Below, piece after piece: positions 16,256 to 23,553 of a stretch of 64,000 nucleotides of DNA (the stretch's first letter is position 1; the number at the start of each line of letters is the position of its first letter). The position numbers and the translations under genes were made by a program. The notes under the pieces are model-generated. The model made no database searches. It was not told the DNA's origin and saw nothing but the letters and a program-made list of their open reading frames with translations. This stretch comes from an uncultured Gammaproteobacteria bacterium. GTDB lineage: Bacteria > Pseudomonadota > Gammaproteobacteria > Arenicellales > JAANXG01. Location: assembly GCA_947258785.1 (NCBI GenBank), contig CAMYJT010000012.1:1-64000 (forward strand). Direction: 5' to 3'.

Positions 16256-17773
16256 TTACCGTGTTACCGCGGCGACCGGGGTGGGTTCGAGGCAGGCGCG
16301 ATAATTCACCACCGCCACCGACGATCGGCCCGCGAGATGTTCGCCCAGCAGCTTCTCGAGATGCTGGTTGGCGAGCTTCTGATGCCGCTCGACCTTTCGA
16401 ATCATGGCCACTGGCTTGCTCTTGTAAAAGGCCAGCACGTCCGTCAGCTCCCGCAACAGGTCGCCGGCGTTGTGGACCCTAAATGCAGTGAGTTTTGCGG
16501 TGACCGAAGTGTCGTCGGTCACCGAGTGCAGCGCTTGCTCCAGACTGGCGGCATAGTCACGCAGGGCGCCGGAGTCCATGGATCTTGCCCGGTAGACCCA
16601 CGGTGCCTCGCGGTTGCCAACCGCATCGTCTGTGGTGTCACCGGCCGTCAGTACGCGTTCGGCCGCCGCTATCCGCTGCTCGAGGCCGCGCACGTCCTTG
16701 TCCGACGGGCCGTCATTGATCCACTGTTGCAAGACCCCGATGCGGTTGCGCAGTTGGATGCTTTCGTTGATCCGTTCGGTGTCGTTGAGCGGACCGGAGC
16801 CGGTCAGTGTCTTGAGGCGCTGTTCAGAATCCGCCAGCTGCGCCTGGGTGTTCCGCATGGTGGCATCGAGGCGCTCCACAAAACCCTGCAGCGGCGGTAA
16901 AGCCGCTTTCAGAACAGCTGCCAAGACTTGGCCTTTTGCAGCGGCGTTCCGGTACCACGCGGCGAGACCGCTGTCCTGGTAGCGCGCCTGGAAACGGCGG
17001 AGTTCGTACATGGCGTCGTTGAGGGCGGGGGCGGCAAACCTCGGCTGTGAACCCAAGTTCGCGAGTAAGGCACTGCCAATTTCCGGGTCCGTCGAACAAT
17101 GCTGCAACGCGGCCTCGATCGACGGCCGGGGGTCCGGAGCGTTATCGGCGCTTGCCTTGGGCTTGGGACCTGGCTTCACGGCCGGTTTGACCGCCACCGG
17201 TTTGACCGCGGCATTCACCGGTGCGGACACGCCCCCTTCGTTAAGGGCGAGGTCTACCCCGAGCCGAAGCAGAAACAGCAGCGCCGCGCATACGGCCACG
17301 GTCACCAGGACATTGTTGCGGATGAACTGCTGCAGCCGTATCCGCGAGCTAACGGCGCCGCCGTAGGCGGCCTCGATTTCGCGCCCAATGTTGCGATTCT
17401 CCTCCCGCTCTTTGAACCACTCGAACCGGTCCCGCAGTAAGCACCGCAGAGGATTCTTCCGGTAGGCCCGGGCCAGGGCCAGTTCGGGCATCCGGACGAC
17501 CGCCAACATCCGGCCGGCCAGCGATGCCGGTGCCTGGACGGTGGGTTGTGTCTCGGTTTGCGGCGGGTCGTCTGACGAGTTTCGGGCATCACACATGTTG
17601 GCGAGGCGCGACCGCTCGTCTTCGCTCAACGAACCGGTCGGGACCGGCCCCTCGTCAGACGACAGCACGACATCTTCGGCGTCGTCGTAATTGGCGGGGA
17701 AGACCTCCGCGGCGGGGTCCGGCTCCGTCTCCTGCTTGCTGTTGGATGCGGCTGTCTGGTTCGGTTCGCCCAT
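16256..17773 (-). CDS. Unknown single-pass membrane protein
   Basis: I do not recognise this 505-residue protein. Seen in order: an acidic, Ser/Thr/Pro-rich N-terminal region of about 80 residues; a basic segment with YRKNPLRCLLRDRFEWFKER; one membrane helix (VLVTVAVCAALLFLLRLGV) near residue 165-185; a Lys-Pro-Ala linker (VKPVAVKPAVKPGPKPK); and a mainly helical C-terminal domain with DNTER- and RNRIGVLQQWI-like heptad stretches and cysteines near both ends (ALQHCST, NYRACLEP). The orientation suggests a short cytosolic part and a large periplasmic domain. ATG 17773 (MGEPNQTAAS) is preferred over 17824. It is isolated, with repeat-rich sequence upstream. No function is proposed. Confidence 0.7.
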   Translation of the reverse strand: MGEPNQTAASNSKQETEPDPAAEVFPANYDDAEDVVLSSDEGPVPTGSLSEDERSRLANMCDARNSSDDPPQTETQPTVQAPASLAGRMLAVVRMPELALARAYRKNPLRCLLRDRFEWFKEREENRNIGREIEAAYGGAVSSRIRLQQFIRNNVLVTVAVCAALLFLLRLGVDLALNEGGVSAPVNAAVKPVAVKPAVKPGPKPKASADNAPDPRPSIEAALQHCSTDPEIGSALLANLGSQPRFAAPALNDAMYELRRFQARYQDSGLAAWYRNAAAKGQVLAAVLKAALPPLQGFVERLDATMRNTQAQLADSEQRLKTLTGSGPLNDTERINESIQLRNRIGVLQQWINDGPSDKDVRGLEQRIAAAERVLTAGDTTDDAVGNREAPWVYRARSMDSGALRDYAASLEQALHSVTDDTSVTAKLTAFRVHNAGDLLRELTDVLAFYKSKPVAMIRKVERHQKLANQHLEKLLGEHLAGRSSVAVVNYRACLEPTPVAAVTR

Positions 17774-18170
17774 AGTGGCTGAGGACTTTAATTGTCCCGT
17801 ACAGGCAAGAAAATGCCTGCGCACAGTGTCAGAACAACGGCGCAGATTTGGTCGGAAACGCCCGCTTCATGGCTGTGCGGTTTCACGGGCACGCTCTCGC
17901 ATACTTATGCCTGTCTTCACATTAAATCCTAGACCAACACAGTCGCTTTTCAAGCGGGCTAGGAGCCTGTCCGAGTCCTCTGCCCGTAGCGGCAAAGCGG
18001 GAGATTGAATACAGTTTTTCGAAAATTTGAAGAAAATAGCGAACCACTTAACGAGAAGCGTCGGAGCAATGGATCACTCTCCCGCTTTAGCAGTTGGAGC
18101 ATCGTGTACTCGGCCAGGTTCCGAGCCTGGGCGTTGACGGGTCGCATCGGCCGGAGCCAGTGGGAAGGCC
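17774..18170. other. Gene-free stretch with an 11-bp inverted repeat
   Basis: No supported gene lies here. The stretch contains AAAGCGGGAGA at 17994-18004 and its exact reverse complement TCTCCCGCTTT at 18078-18088, spaced by 73 bases. An open frame on the minus strand at 17959-18180 (73 residues) overlaps the repeat and has no family resemblance I can name. The segment borders the dispersed element fragment at 18171 and may be decayed mobile DNA. Confidence 0.5.
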
Positions 18171-18281
18171 TAGCCTGCATATTGCACCAAGGCGGCGAAA
18201 TAATGGTGTATCAACATGATTGTGTTCAATGATTCGGTCTTAGGTGATTCGTACAGTTTGTGCTTCTGCAATCGCCTATCC
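18171..18281 (+). repeat. Dispersed element fragment, copy A
   Basis: These 111 bases match the reverse complement of 30354-30464 with a single difference (G for A near 18222). The outer end carries the terminal repeat GCATATTGCACCAAGG followed by CGGCGAAAT, and is preceded by CTAG-type sequence (CCTAGCCT). The match stops at GCCTATCC, inside what would be the middle of the fuller copies, so only one half of the element is present. Confidence 0.85.
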
Positions 18282-18382
18282 AGGCTAGGACTTTGCACCG
18301 GGTGCGCATTCCGGATAACGTATCGGCGGCGGCCCAAACACGCGAGCACGCCGACACGCCACGAGTCGGCAGGGGCCGGTAG

Positions 18383-19156
18383 ATGGCCCGGAATGCGGGA
18401 TCGATGACACCACAGACACGCACAGGCATTCGTTGGCGGGCGGCGGAGCAGCGCCCCGCGTTACGCGCCGATCGGATTCACGTATGGTGGGCGTGTCTCG
18501 ATGTTGACGAACGGCGCCGGGGCGAGCTTGCGGCACATCTGTCCGACAGGGAGCGCCAGCGCGCCGAGCGGTTTCGCCTCGAGCGACACCGCCATCGCTA
18601 TATCGCCGGTCGTGGGCTGGTCCGGGAACTGCTGGGACGTTATCTCCGCCAACCGCCGTCCGCGGTACAGTTTAGATTCGGCAGCCACGGCAAGCCGTTT
18701 CTCGACGGCTCGTGGGCCGCTGACGGACTGCAGTTCAACTACACCGATTCCGGTGACCGCGCGCTGTACGCCTTCGCGCGCGGCTGCGAAATCGGTGTCG
18801 ATCTCGAACACCTGCACCGCGAAGTGAAATACGAACTCATCGCGCAGCGGAGGTTTACGCGCCGCGAGAGCGAGGCCATCGCCGGGCAGCCGGGCGAGGA
18901 CGGGAGGCGGGCGTTTTTGGCCTGCTGGACCCGTAAAGAGGCCTATGGCAAGGCCATCGGGTTGGGTATCTGCTATCCCTTGGACAGCGTGGAACTCTGC
19001 GTCGACGACGTCGACGAGACTACGATCACCGCGCGCGGTCCGGACGCGGGACCGGATCTCGTTTGGACCTTGCGGCAGTTCAATCCCACCGATGATTTTG
19101 TGGCGGCGATTGTGTACGCTGGCCGGCGGCGACGACTGCACTACTTCAGTGTTTAA
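18383..19156 (+). CDS. 4'-phosphopantetheinyl transferase, Sfp/AcpT family
   Basis: This 257-residue protein carries the two signatures of Sfp-type transferases: the magnesium-binding GCEIGVDLEHLHRE and the helix FLACWTRKEAYGKAIGLG with W-x-x-KEA. HIHVWW-like and DRERQRAERFRLERHRHRYI segments match the N-terminal half. These enzymes move phosphopantetheine from CoA to a carrier-protein serine. AGGGG seven bases upstream supports ATG 18383, with ATG 18404 as an alternative. No polyketide, peptide-synthetase or carrier-protein gene is in the window, so its target is elsewhere. It is bracketed by two copies of the dispersed element. Confidence 0.92.
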   Translation: MARNAGSMTPQTRTGIRWRAAEQRPALRADRIHVWWACLDVDERRRGELAAHLSDRERQRAERFRLERHRHRYIAGRGLVRELLGRYLRQPPSAVQFRFGSHGKPFLDGSWAADGLQFNYTDSGDRALYAFARGCEIGVDLEHLHREVKYELIAQRRFTRRESEAIAGQPGEDGRRAFLACWTRKEAYGKAIGLGICYPLDSVELCVDDVDETTITARGPDAGPDLVWTLRQFNPTDDFVAAIVYAGRRRRLHYFSV

Positions 19157-19198
19157 ACAAACCGCGGCAGGAGTTCGTCACTCCGAGTCCGCAAGCTT

Positions 19199-19435
19199 GC
19201 ATATTGCACCAAGGATACCGGAACCTGGCGAAGAGATCGGGCGGCTGCGCGCCGCGCTGGAACGATACCCATAGCGAGCCATGGTTCGAGTGAAGCGCCA
19301 GTGCAGGCGTTCGAGATCGAGCCAGGGCCGGGATAGGCGATCGACTCGGTACAAACTGTCCCCCACGCATGTTAACGAGTTACCTATATCAATCATTGCG
19401 TTGGTGTTGAATTTCGCCGCCTTGGTGCAACATGC
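19199..19435 (+). mobile_element. MITE-like element, copy B
   Basis: A 237-bp segment bounded by the inverted repeats GCATATTGCACCAAGG (19199-19214) and, inverted, CCTTGGTGCAACATGC (19420-19435), with one mismatch between the ends. It encodes no plausible protein. The interior has GAGATCGAGCCAG and GCCGGGATAGGCGAT, shared with copy C. The right side is flanked by CTAG after AGG, the left by AAGC. It fills the gap between the phosphopantetheinyl transferase and the YdcF-like gene. The mobilising transposase is unknown. Confidence 0.75.
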
Positions 19436-19460
19436 AGGCTAGTCGTCACGGCCGTCCGCA

Positions 19461-20258
19461 TCAGTCGAGTTGCTCTTCCTTAATCCAGCCGCGCCAGCGG
19501 TAGACCCATATACCCAGGTGTTCCCGGATCGCTAGTGTGGTGAGCATGAGTGCGTCGACTTGCGGCAGCCAGTCCAGCGCCCTCGGCTGGTATTGCTGTA
19601 CCGACCAGAAGTCCGTGACCGACGGAATAGTGTTCAGGCCTGCGGAGCGAAACACCGCCAGGGCCCGAGGCATGTGCAATGCTGAGGTGACGAGCAACAC
19701 TCGTCCGATGCTCAGGGCGTCGGAGATTCTTTTGGTTTCGCGGGCGTTTTCGAAGGTGTTGCGGCTGTTACCTTCGATGACGATGGCGTCCCGGGGGACG
19801 CCCCATTCCTGCAGCAGTTCGGCGATGTAGAACGATTCCGGTTGCGCGTTCGCCTGCGGAAACACATTACCTCCGGTGACGATTACGATGGGTGCCTTAC
19901 CGGCGCGGTACAAGCGCGCGGCGTGCAACACCCGGTCTGCAGAACCGGACAGGTCAGCAGTCACCCGGGGGGGCAGCTTCAGTCCCAATGCGCCACCCAG
20001 CAGCACGACGGCGTCCACACTCGGGGAATCCTCGACACTGATAGGCAGATGATTGAACTCGAGCTCCGCGATCAGATGTCTTGCCAGCAGTGGATTGCCG
20101 GCGGTACACAGGACGGCCACGGAAAACAGTACCGCGAACCATGCCGACCGGAACCGCCGAAACAGCAGCAATACCAGGGCCAGCAACCCACCCACCACGG
20201 CCAGGCCTAAAGGGTAGATCAACAGCGGCAAGACCTTGGACAGTGTAATCCCATCCAT
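19461..20258 (-). CDS. YdcF/ElyC-like DUF218 membrane protein
   Basis: The 265-residue protein has two N-terminal membrane helices (VLPLLIYPLGLAVVGGLLAL and AWFAVLFSVAVLCTAGN) followed by a DUF218 domain. Domain motifs are AVVLLGGALG, RVLHAARLYRAGKAPIVIVT, the cluster GNSRNTFENARET, and RVLLVTSALHMPRALAVFR. The two-helix form resembles ElyC, a gammaproteobacterial envelope factor connected with lipid carrier and peptidoglycan metabolism. The SanA/YdcF group is broader, so the exact role is uncertain. It follows the MITE-like copy B and lies 21 bases from the cyclophilin gene on the same strand. Confidence 0.88.
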   Translation of the reverse strand: MDGITLSKVLPLLIYPLGLAVVGGLLALVLLLFRRFRSAWFAVLFSVAVLCTAGNPLLARHLIAELEFNHLPISVEDSPSVDAVVLLGGALGLKLPPRVTADLSGSADRVLHAARLYRAGKAPIVIVTGGNVFPQANAQPESFYIAELLQEWGVPRDAIVIEGNSRNTFENARETKRISDALSIGRVLLVTSALHMPRALAVFRSAGLNTIPSVTDFWSVQQYQPRALDWLPQVDALMLTTLAIREHLGIWVYRWRGWIKEEQLD

Positions 20259-20279
20259 CGCGGTGCCGGACCCGGCGTG

Positions 20280-20867
20280 TCAGTGAGTCATCACCTCGGC
20301 CTTGGTGATCACGACGTCCTGCTTCGGGACATCGTCGTGACTCCCGGATCGGGCCGTCTCTACCCCGCTTATTTTGTCAATGACGTCCATGCCGGTGACG
20401 ACCTGGGCGAATACCGCATATCCCCAGCCCTGGGGATTCTTCCCGGTGTGATCCAGAAAAGCATTGTCCTTGAGGTTGACAAAAAATTGTGAGCTGGCGC
20501 TGTCTGGATCATTGGTGCGGGCCATAGACAGTGTGCCGCGGGCATTCTTGAGCCCATTGTCCGCCTCGTTTTTTATCGACGCCTTGGTGGCGCGTTCCCG
20601 CATGCCGGGCTCGAGGCCCCCGCCCTGGATGACGAAACCGGGTATGACGCGGTGGAAGATCAGGCCATCGTAGAATCCGCTCGCCACGTAATCGAGAAAA
20701 TTTTTAGCCGTGACCGGCGCTTTGTCCTCGAACACTTCAACTTCAAAAATGCCGTGGCTCGTCGTAAATTTCACCATTTTATTTGCCTCATTGGTTGCCT
20801 CGGCATGGGATGACGCAGTGATTACCATTGTCATCACGATACCGAATATATAGCTTTTTAGTTGCAC
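20280..20867 (-). CDS. Periplasmic cyclophilin-type peptidyl-prolyl isomerase
   Basis: This 195-residue protein starts with a signal peptide ending near SSHAEA and continues as a full cyclophilin domain: FTTSHGIFEVEVFEDKAPVT, NFLDYVASGFYDGLIFHRVI, FVIQGGGLEPGM with the catalytic-site region, ARGTLSMARTNDPDSASSQF and GYAVFAQVVTGMDVIDKI. It speeds proline cis-trans isomerisation, here most likely in the periplasm, like PpiA. The start is GTG at 20867; an internal ATG would shorten the signal. It lies among conserved gammaproteobacterial genes with no specific partner. Confidence 0.93.
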   Translation of the reverse strand: MQLKSYIFGIVMTMVITASSHAEATNEANKMVKFTTSHGIFEVEVFEDKAPVTAKNFLDYVASGFYDGLIFHRVIPGFVIQGGGLEPGMRERATKASIKNEADNGLKNARGTLSMARTNDPDSASSQFFVNLKDNAFLDHTGKNPQGWGYAVFAQVVTGMDVIDKISGVETARSGSHDDVPKQDVVITKAEVMTH

Positions 20868-20884
20868 GGTGTTTATTCCAATTC

Positions 20885-21349
20885 TCAGTTAGTCTCTAGT
20901 TTAACAATGTAATTCCACTGCTTGTGAGTGAGCGGCATGATGGACAGCCGGTTACCACGTCTCAGCAAGGACATGTCTTGAAGCGCTTTGTGCTGCTTGA
21001 GTTCGTGCAGGGAAATCACCCGTTTCAATTTTCGCACCAGTTTTACGTCGACCATGAACCAGCGTGGGTCATCCGGGTTGCTCTTCGGGTCGAAGTATTT
21101 CTCGTTCGGATCCCAGGCTGTGAGGTCCGGGTAGGCGGCGCGAGTGATCTTGATTATCCCAACGATGCCTGGGTTGGCGCAATTCGAATGGTAAAAAAAC
21201 GCGAGATCCCCGACCCGCATTTTATCGCGGATGTAGTTGCGTGCCTGGTAGTTTCGAATGCCGTCCCAGTGGTCGGTTTTGTGCGGTTGCCGGGCGAGGT
21301 CGTCGATGCCGAACGTCTGTGGCTCGCTTTTCATTAACCAGTGTCCCAT
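20885..21349 (-). CDS. EVE domain protein
   Basis: A 154-residue protein made almost entirely of an EVE domain, with the family N-terminus GHWLMKSEPQTFGIDDL, WDGIRNYQARNYIRDKM, DLAFFYHSNCANPGIVGIIK, and PRWFMVDVKLVRKLKRVI. EVE is a PUA-like fold thought to bind modified nucleotides in DNA or RNA, and it is found both in housekeeping and defence-related proteins. Here the setting next to ygfA and 6S RNA is a common housekeeping arrangement. ATG 21349 is set by the family N-terminus even though the open frame reaches 21592. Confidence 0.93.
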   Translation of the reverse strand: MGHWLMKSEPQTFGIDDLARQPHKTDHWDGIRNYQARNYIRDKMRVGDLAFFYHSNCANPGIVGIIKITRAAYPDLTAWDPNEKYFDPKSNPDDPRWFMVDVKLVRKLKRVISLHELKQHKALQDMSLLRRGNRLSIMPLTHKQWNYIVKLETN

Positions 21350-21365
21350 GGGGCACTCCGTTGAG

Positions 21366-21971
21366 CTACGTGGATTGTTGGCGCCCGGGCATGATGAGGC
21401 TGGTTTCGGTGGCGATGGCTCGCAGCGGGACGTCCCACGGCCGCTGCGGTAGTGCGGCGGTCTGCTGAAACGAATACGCAGCGCCAACAAGATCCGGTGG
21501 GCGCCAGGACGGTGCCCCGAGCAGAAACGCCATGGTTCGATCGTAGTAACCTGCGCCCATGCCCAACCGGCCGCCGTCCCGATCGAACGCAACCAACGGC
21601 ACGATCACCAGGTTCAGTTTGTTGGCGGAAATCAATTCCTGGGGATGCGTGACGGGTTCGGGAATGCCGAATCGATTCGGGCGCATCGCTTGTCCCCGCC
21701 GGTAGCGGCCGAACCGGAGCACTTCACCAAACCGGACCACGATCGGCAAGTAGCAACGCTTCGCCATGGCTTGGGCCTGTTGCATGGCCGGCCGGATGTC
21801 GAGCTCTCCATCGTTGGGGTAGTAAAAAGCGATGCGGTGGGCGCTGCGAAACCCCCTCCATTGACACAGTATGCGGACGAAACCGTCGGCGGCGAGTTGT
21901 TGCTCGCGACGGGACAGCTGCTGCCGCCGCGTCCGCATTTGTGTGCGCAGCAGGTTTCGTTGTTCCATCAA
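21366..21971 (-). CDS. ygfA: 5-formyltetrahydrofolate cyclo-ligase
   Basis: This enzyme converts 5-formyl-THF to 5,10-methenyl-THF with ATP, recovering folate from the storage form. The 201-residue protein has RTQMRTRRQQLSRREQQLAA at the N-terminus, IAFYYPNDGELDIRP, LNLVIVPLVAFDRDGGRLGM, and the signature GMGAGYYDRTM. It follows 6S RNA directly on the same strand, as in Escherichia coli, where ssrS and ygfA share a transcript. Its folate product links to the glycine cleavage system at 33.5 kb. Confidence 0.95.
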   Translation of the reverse strand: MMEQRNLLRTQMRTRRQQLSRREQQLAADGFVRILCQWRGFRSAHRIAFYYPNDGELDIRPAMQQAQAMAKRCYLPIVVRFGEVLRFGRYRRGQAMRPNRFGIPEPVTHPQELISANKLNLVIVPLVAFDRDGGRLGMGAGYYDRTMAFLLGAPSWRPPDLVGAAYSFQQTAALPQRPWDVPLRAIATETSLIMPGRQQST

Positions 21972-22021
21972 TGCGACAGGCCCTCGATACAGCGTGCCGG
22001 CGAGCTTGGTGTGAGAGGAGT

Positions 22022-22204
22022 GGCGTCGCCCGCCTGTGCCGGGTTGTCCTTTGACCTTGAACCGTGAGGTTCAAAGGGGAGCCTCAGACCCGTATCAGGC
22101 TTTCCGGGTTGCGGACATGCACAACAACGGAATCTATTCAGCTCCCAAAATGTAATTTAGGTTCTAAGGGTATTCAGAACAACTCGAACACCGCAGGCAA
22201 CGCC
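22022..22204 (-). ncRNA. ssrS: 6S RNA
   Basis: The 183-nt minus-strand segment lies between zapA and ygfA, the conserved gammaproteobacterial locus. The two ends pair: GCGTTGCC at the 5' side with GGGCGACGC at the 3' side, extended with G-U pairs over about 25 positions. The 3' half has the conserved hairpin TTGAACC-TCAC-GGTTCAAGG, close to that of E. coli 6S RNA, and the length equals the E. coli RNA. 6S RNA mimics an open promoter and holds the sigma-70 RNA polymerase in stationary phase. Ends are estimated from pairing. Confidence 0.9.
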
Positions 22205-22230
22205 AAAAACAAGTCACCATCTTTCATGCT

Positions 22231-22542
22231 TCACAGCGTCAGTTGCTGCTGTTCCTGCATCACTGTGTCTATCTTGTCCTGCAACGCCTTTACGCGTTGC
22301 TCAATCTCGTCTTTCCCCCCCGCCTGCTTGCGGAGTAACAGCAATTCGTTGGTGATATTCAGCGCGGCGATGATCGCGCAGCGCTCAATGCCGACGACTT
22401 TGCCGCGTTTTTGCACCTCATGCATACTGCGGTCCAGATAGCTAGCCGCTTGAGTCAGCGCCTCCCGCTCTTCGTCCGCGCATGCAACGGAAAAGTCCCG
22501 CCCCATAATCGATACCCTGACGCCTTGGGCATTTTCTCTCAT
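22231..22542 (-). CDS. zapA: Cell division protein ZapA
   Basis: ZapA binds FtsZ and bundles its filaments at the division site. The 103-residue product has the family N-terminus RENAQGVRVSIMGRDFSVAC, the segment EEREALTQAASYLDRSMHEV and a C-terminal coiled coil with NITNELLLLRKQAGGKDEIE. ATG 22542 is chosen because it overlaps the stop of the upstream TIGR02449-type gene as ATGA and yields the normal N-terminus. It is followed after 26 bases by 6S RNA. Confidence 0.95.
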   Translation of the reverse strand: MRENAQGVRVSIMGRDFSVACADEEREALTQAASYLDRSMHEVQKRGKVVGIERCAIIAALNITNELLLLRKQAGGKDEIEQRVKALQDKIDTVMQEQQQLTL

Positions 22543-22763
22543 TTGACGTTGTCTATCGTGCGCAGTCGCGTCACGATGGCCTCCAAACGTGTACGCGCCA
22601 TCTTGTTCTTTTCGGCCAGCTTGATCTTTTCCTCGAGCAGGGAATCGTGTCTTGAACGCAGCGAAAGATTTTCCTCCCGCAAGCGGCGGCACGTATTAAT
22701 CAGTTCATCCACTCGCCGCTCTAATAGTCCTAAATCTTGATCAGCGTATTCGTTGGTGTTCAT
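22539..22763 (-). CDS. TIGR02449-type small coiled-coil protein, ZapB-like
   Basis: This 74-residue protein is almost wholly coiled coil: LGLLERRVDELINTCRRLRE, ENLSLRSRHDSLLEEKIKLA, RTRLEAIVTRLRTID. It matches the small family regularly encoded just upstream of zapA in gammaproteobacteria and resembles ZapB in size and character. A role alongside ZapA in the divisome is inferred from the ATGA overlap, not shown. ATG 22763 is preferred; the open extension to 22883 lacks family resemblance. Confidence 0.88.
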   Translation of the reverse strand: MNTNEYADQDLGLLERRVDELINTCRRLREENLSLRSRHDSLLEEKIKLAEKNKMARTRLEAIVTRLRTIDNVK

Positions 22764-22976
22764 GACGCGTGAACTATAGGCCCCAAGTTGTTGCCGGTCA
22801 ACGCCTATTAATAGTTGATGCAACGCTCCAAATATGGGAACCTCGCAGGTTCCCTTTCCGAGAGTTGTGATGTGGTAACGCAACGCGCATTGGACTGGCT
22901 CTCGAAGTTTTTTAATGCATCATATGCACTTCCATTACCGTATTTCGACACCTACGACAATGTCTAAAAGCGTAGC

Positions 22977-23552
22977 ATGAATTCATCGGATTCCAATCCT
23001 GATTATGGACAACTCACCGCGGCGTTGTCGTTGACCGGCATCTCGATCAGTGCGTCGGAAGTGCACGGAATAATTTGCGGAGTCATCTGTAACCAGTTGA
23101 AAACCGGCCGGGTGACTGATGTGTGCGAATTGATTCTGGTTGGTACCGATGTGGAGCGGGCCAAGCAAACTCTGTGCGGTCCGCTGCTCGTTCTCCATAC
23201 CGTCACCAGCACGAGCCTGCATGAGGGCGAAGTGGGGTTTACGCTGCTGCTGCCCGACGACAGCCACAGCCTGATCCAGCGCACCGACGCCTTGGCGGAC
23301 TGGTGTCACGGGTTTACCGTTGGACTACTGCATAACGGGGCCATTACCATCGATCAGCTGCCCACGGATTCCGAAGAGATCGCGAGGGATATTATGGACA
23401 TATCCGGTGTCGAGGTTGATGCCGAGAATCTGGAACGGGACGAATGGGCGTTGAACGAGGTGCAGGAGTACGTGCGAATTGGCGTGCAGGTTATCTACGA
23501 GGAGCTTCTGGCTGATGCCGAACGGCACACCCCATCGCACAAGATCCACTGA
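22977..23552 (+). CDS. ygfB: UPF0149 family protein YgfB
   Basis: The 191-residue protein matches YgfB/UPF0149: YGQLTAALSLTGISISASEV, HGIICGVICNQL, FTLLLPDDSHSLIQRTDALA, WCHGFTVGLLHN and ALNEVQEYVRIGVQVIYEEL. The family is helical and common in gammaproteobacteria. In Pseudomonas a member controls ampDh3 expression, but here the role is unknown. It is the first gene of a unit running on through pepP and the ubiquinone hydroxylases, divergent from the TIGR02449-zapA pair. Confidence 0.93.
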   Translation: MNSSDSNPDYGQLTAALSLTGISISASEVHGIICGVICNQLKTGRVTDVCELILVGTDVERAKQTLCGPLLVLHTVTSTSLHEGEVGFTLLLPDDSHSLIQRTDALADWCHGFTVGLLHNGAITIDQLPTDSEEIARDIMDISGVEVDAENLERDEWALNEVQEYVRIGVQVIYEELLADAERHTPSHKIH

Positions 23553-23553
23553 T

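Noticed and set aside
17959..18180. Possible 73-residue gene on the minus strand
   Set aside because: It spans an inverted repeat and the edge of the dispersed element, has no ribosome site or family resemblance, and may be decayed mobile DNA at most.
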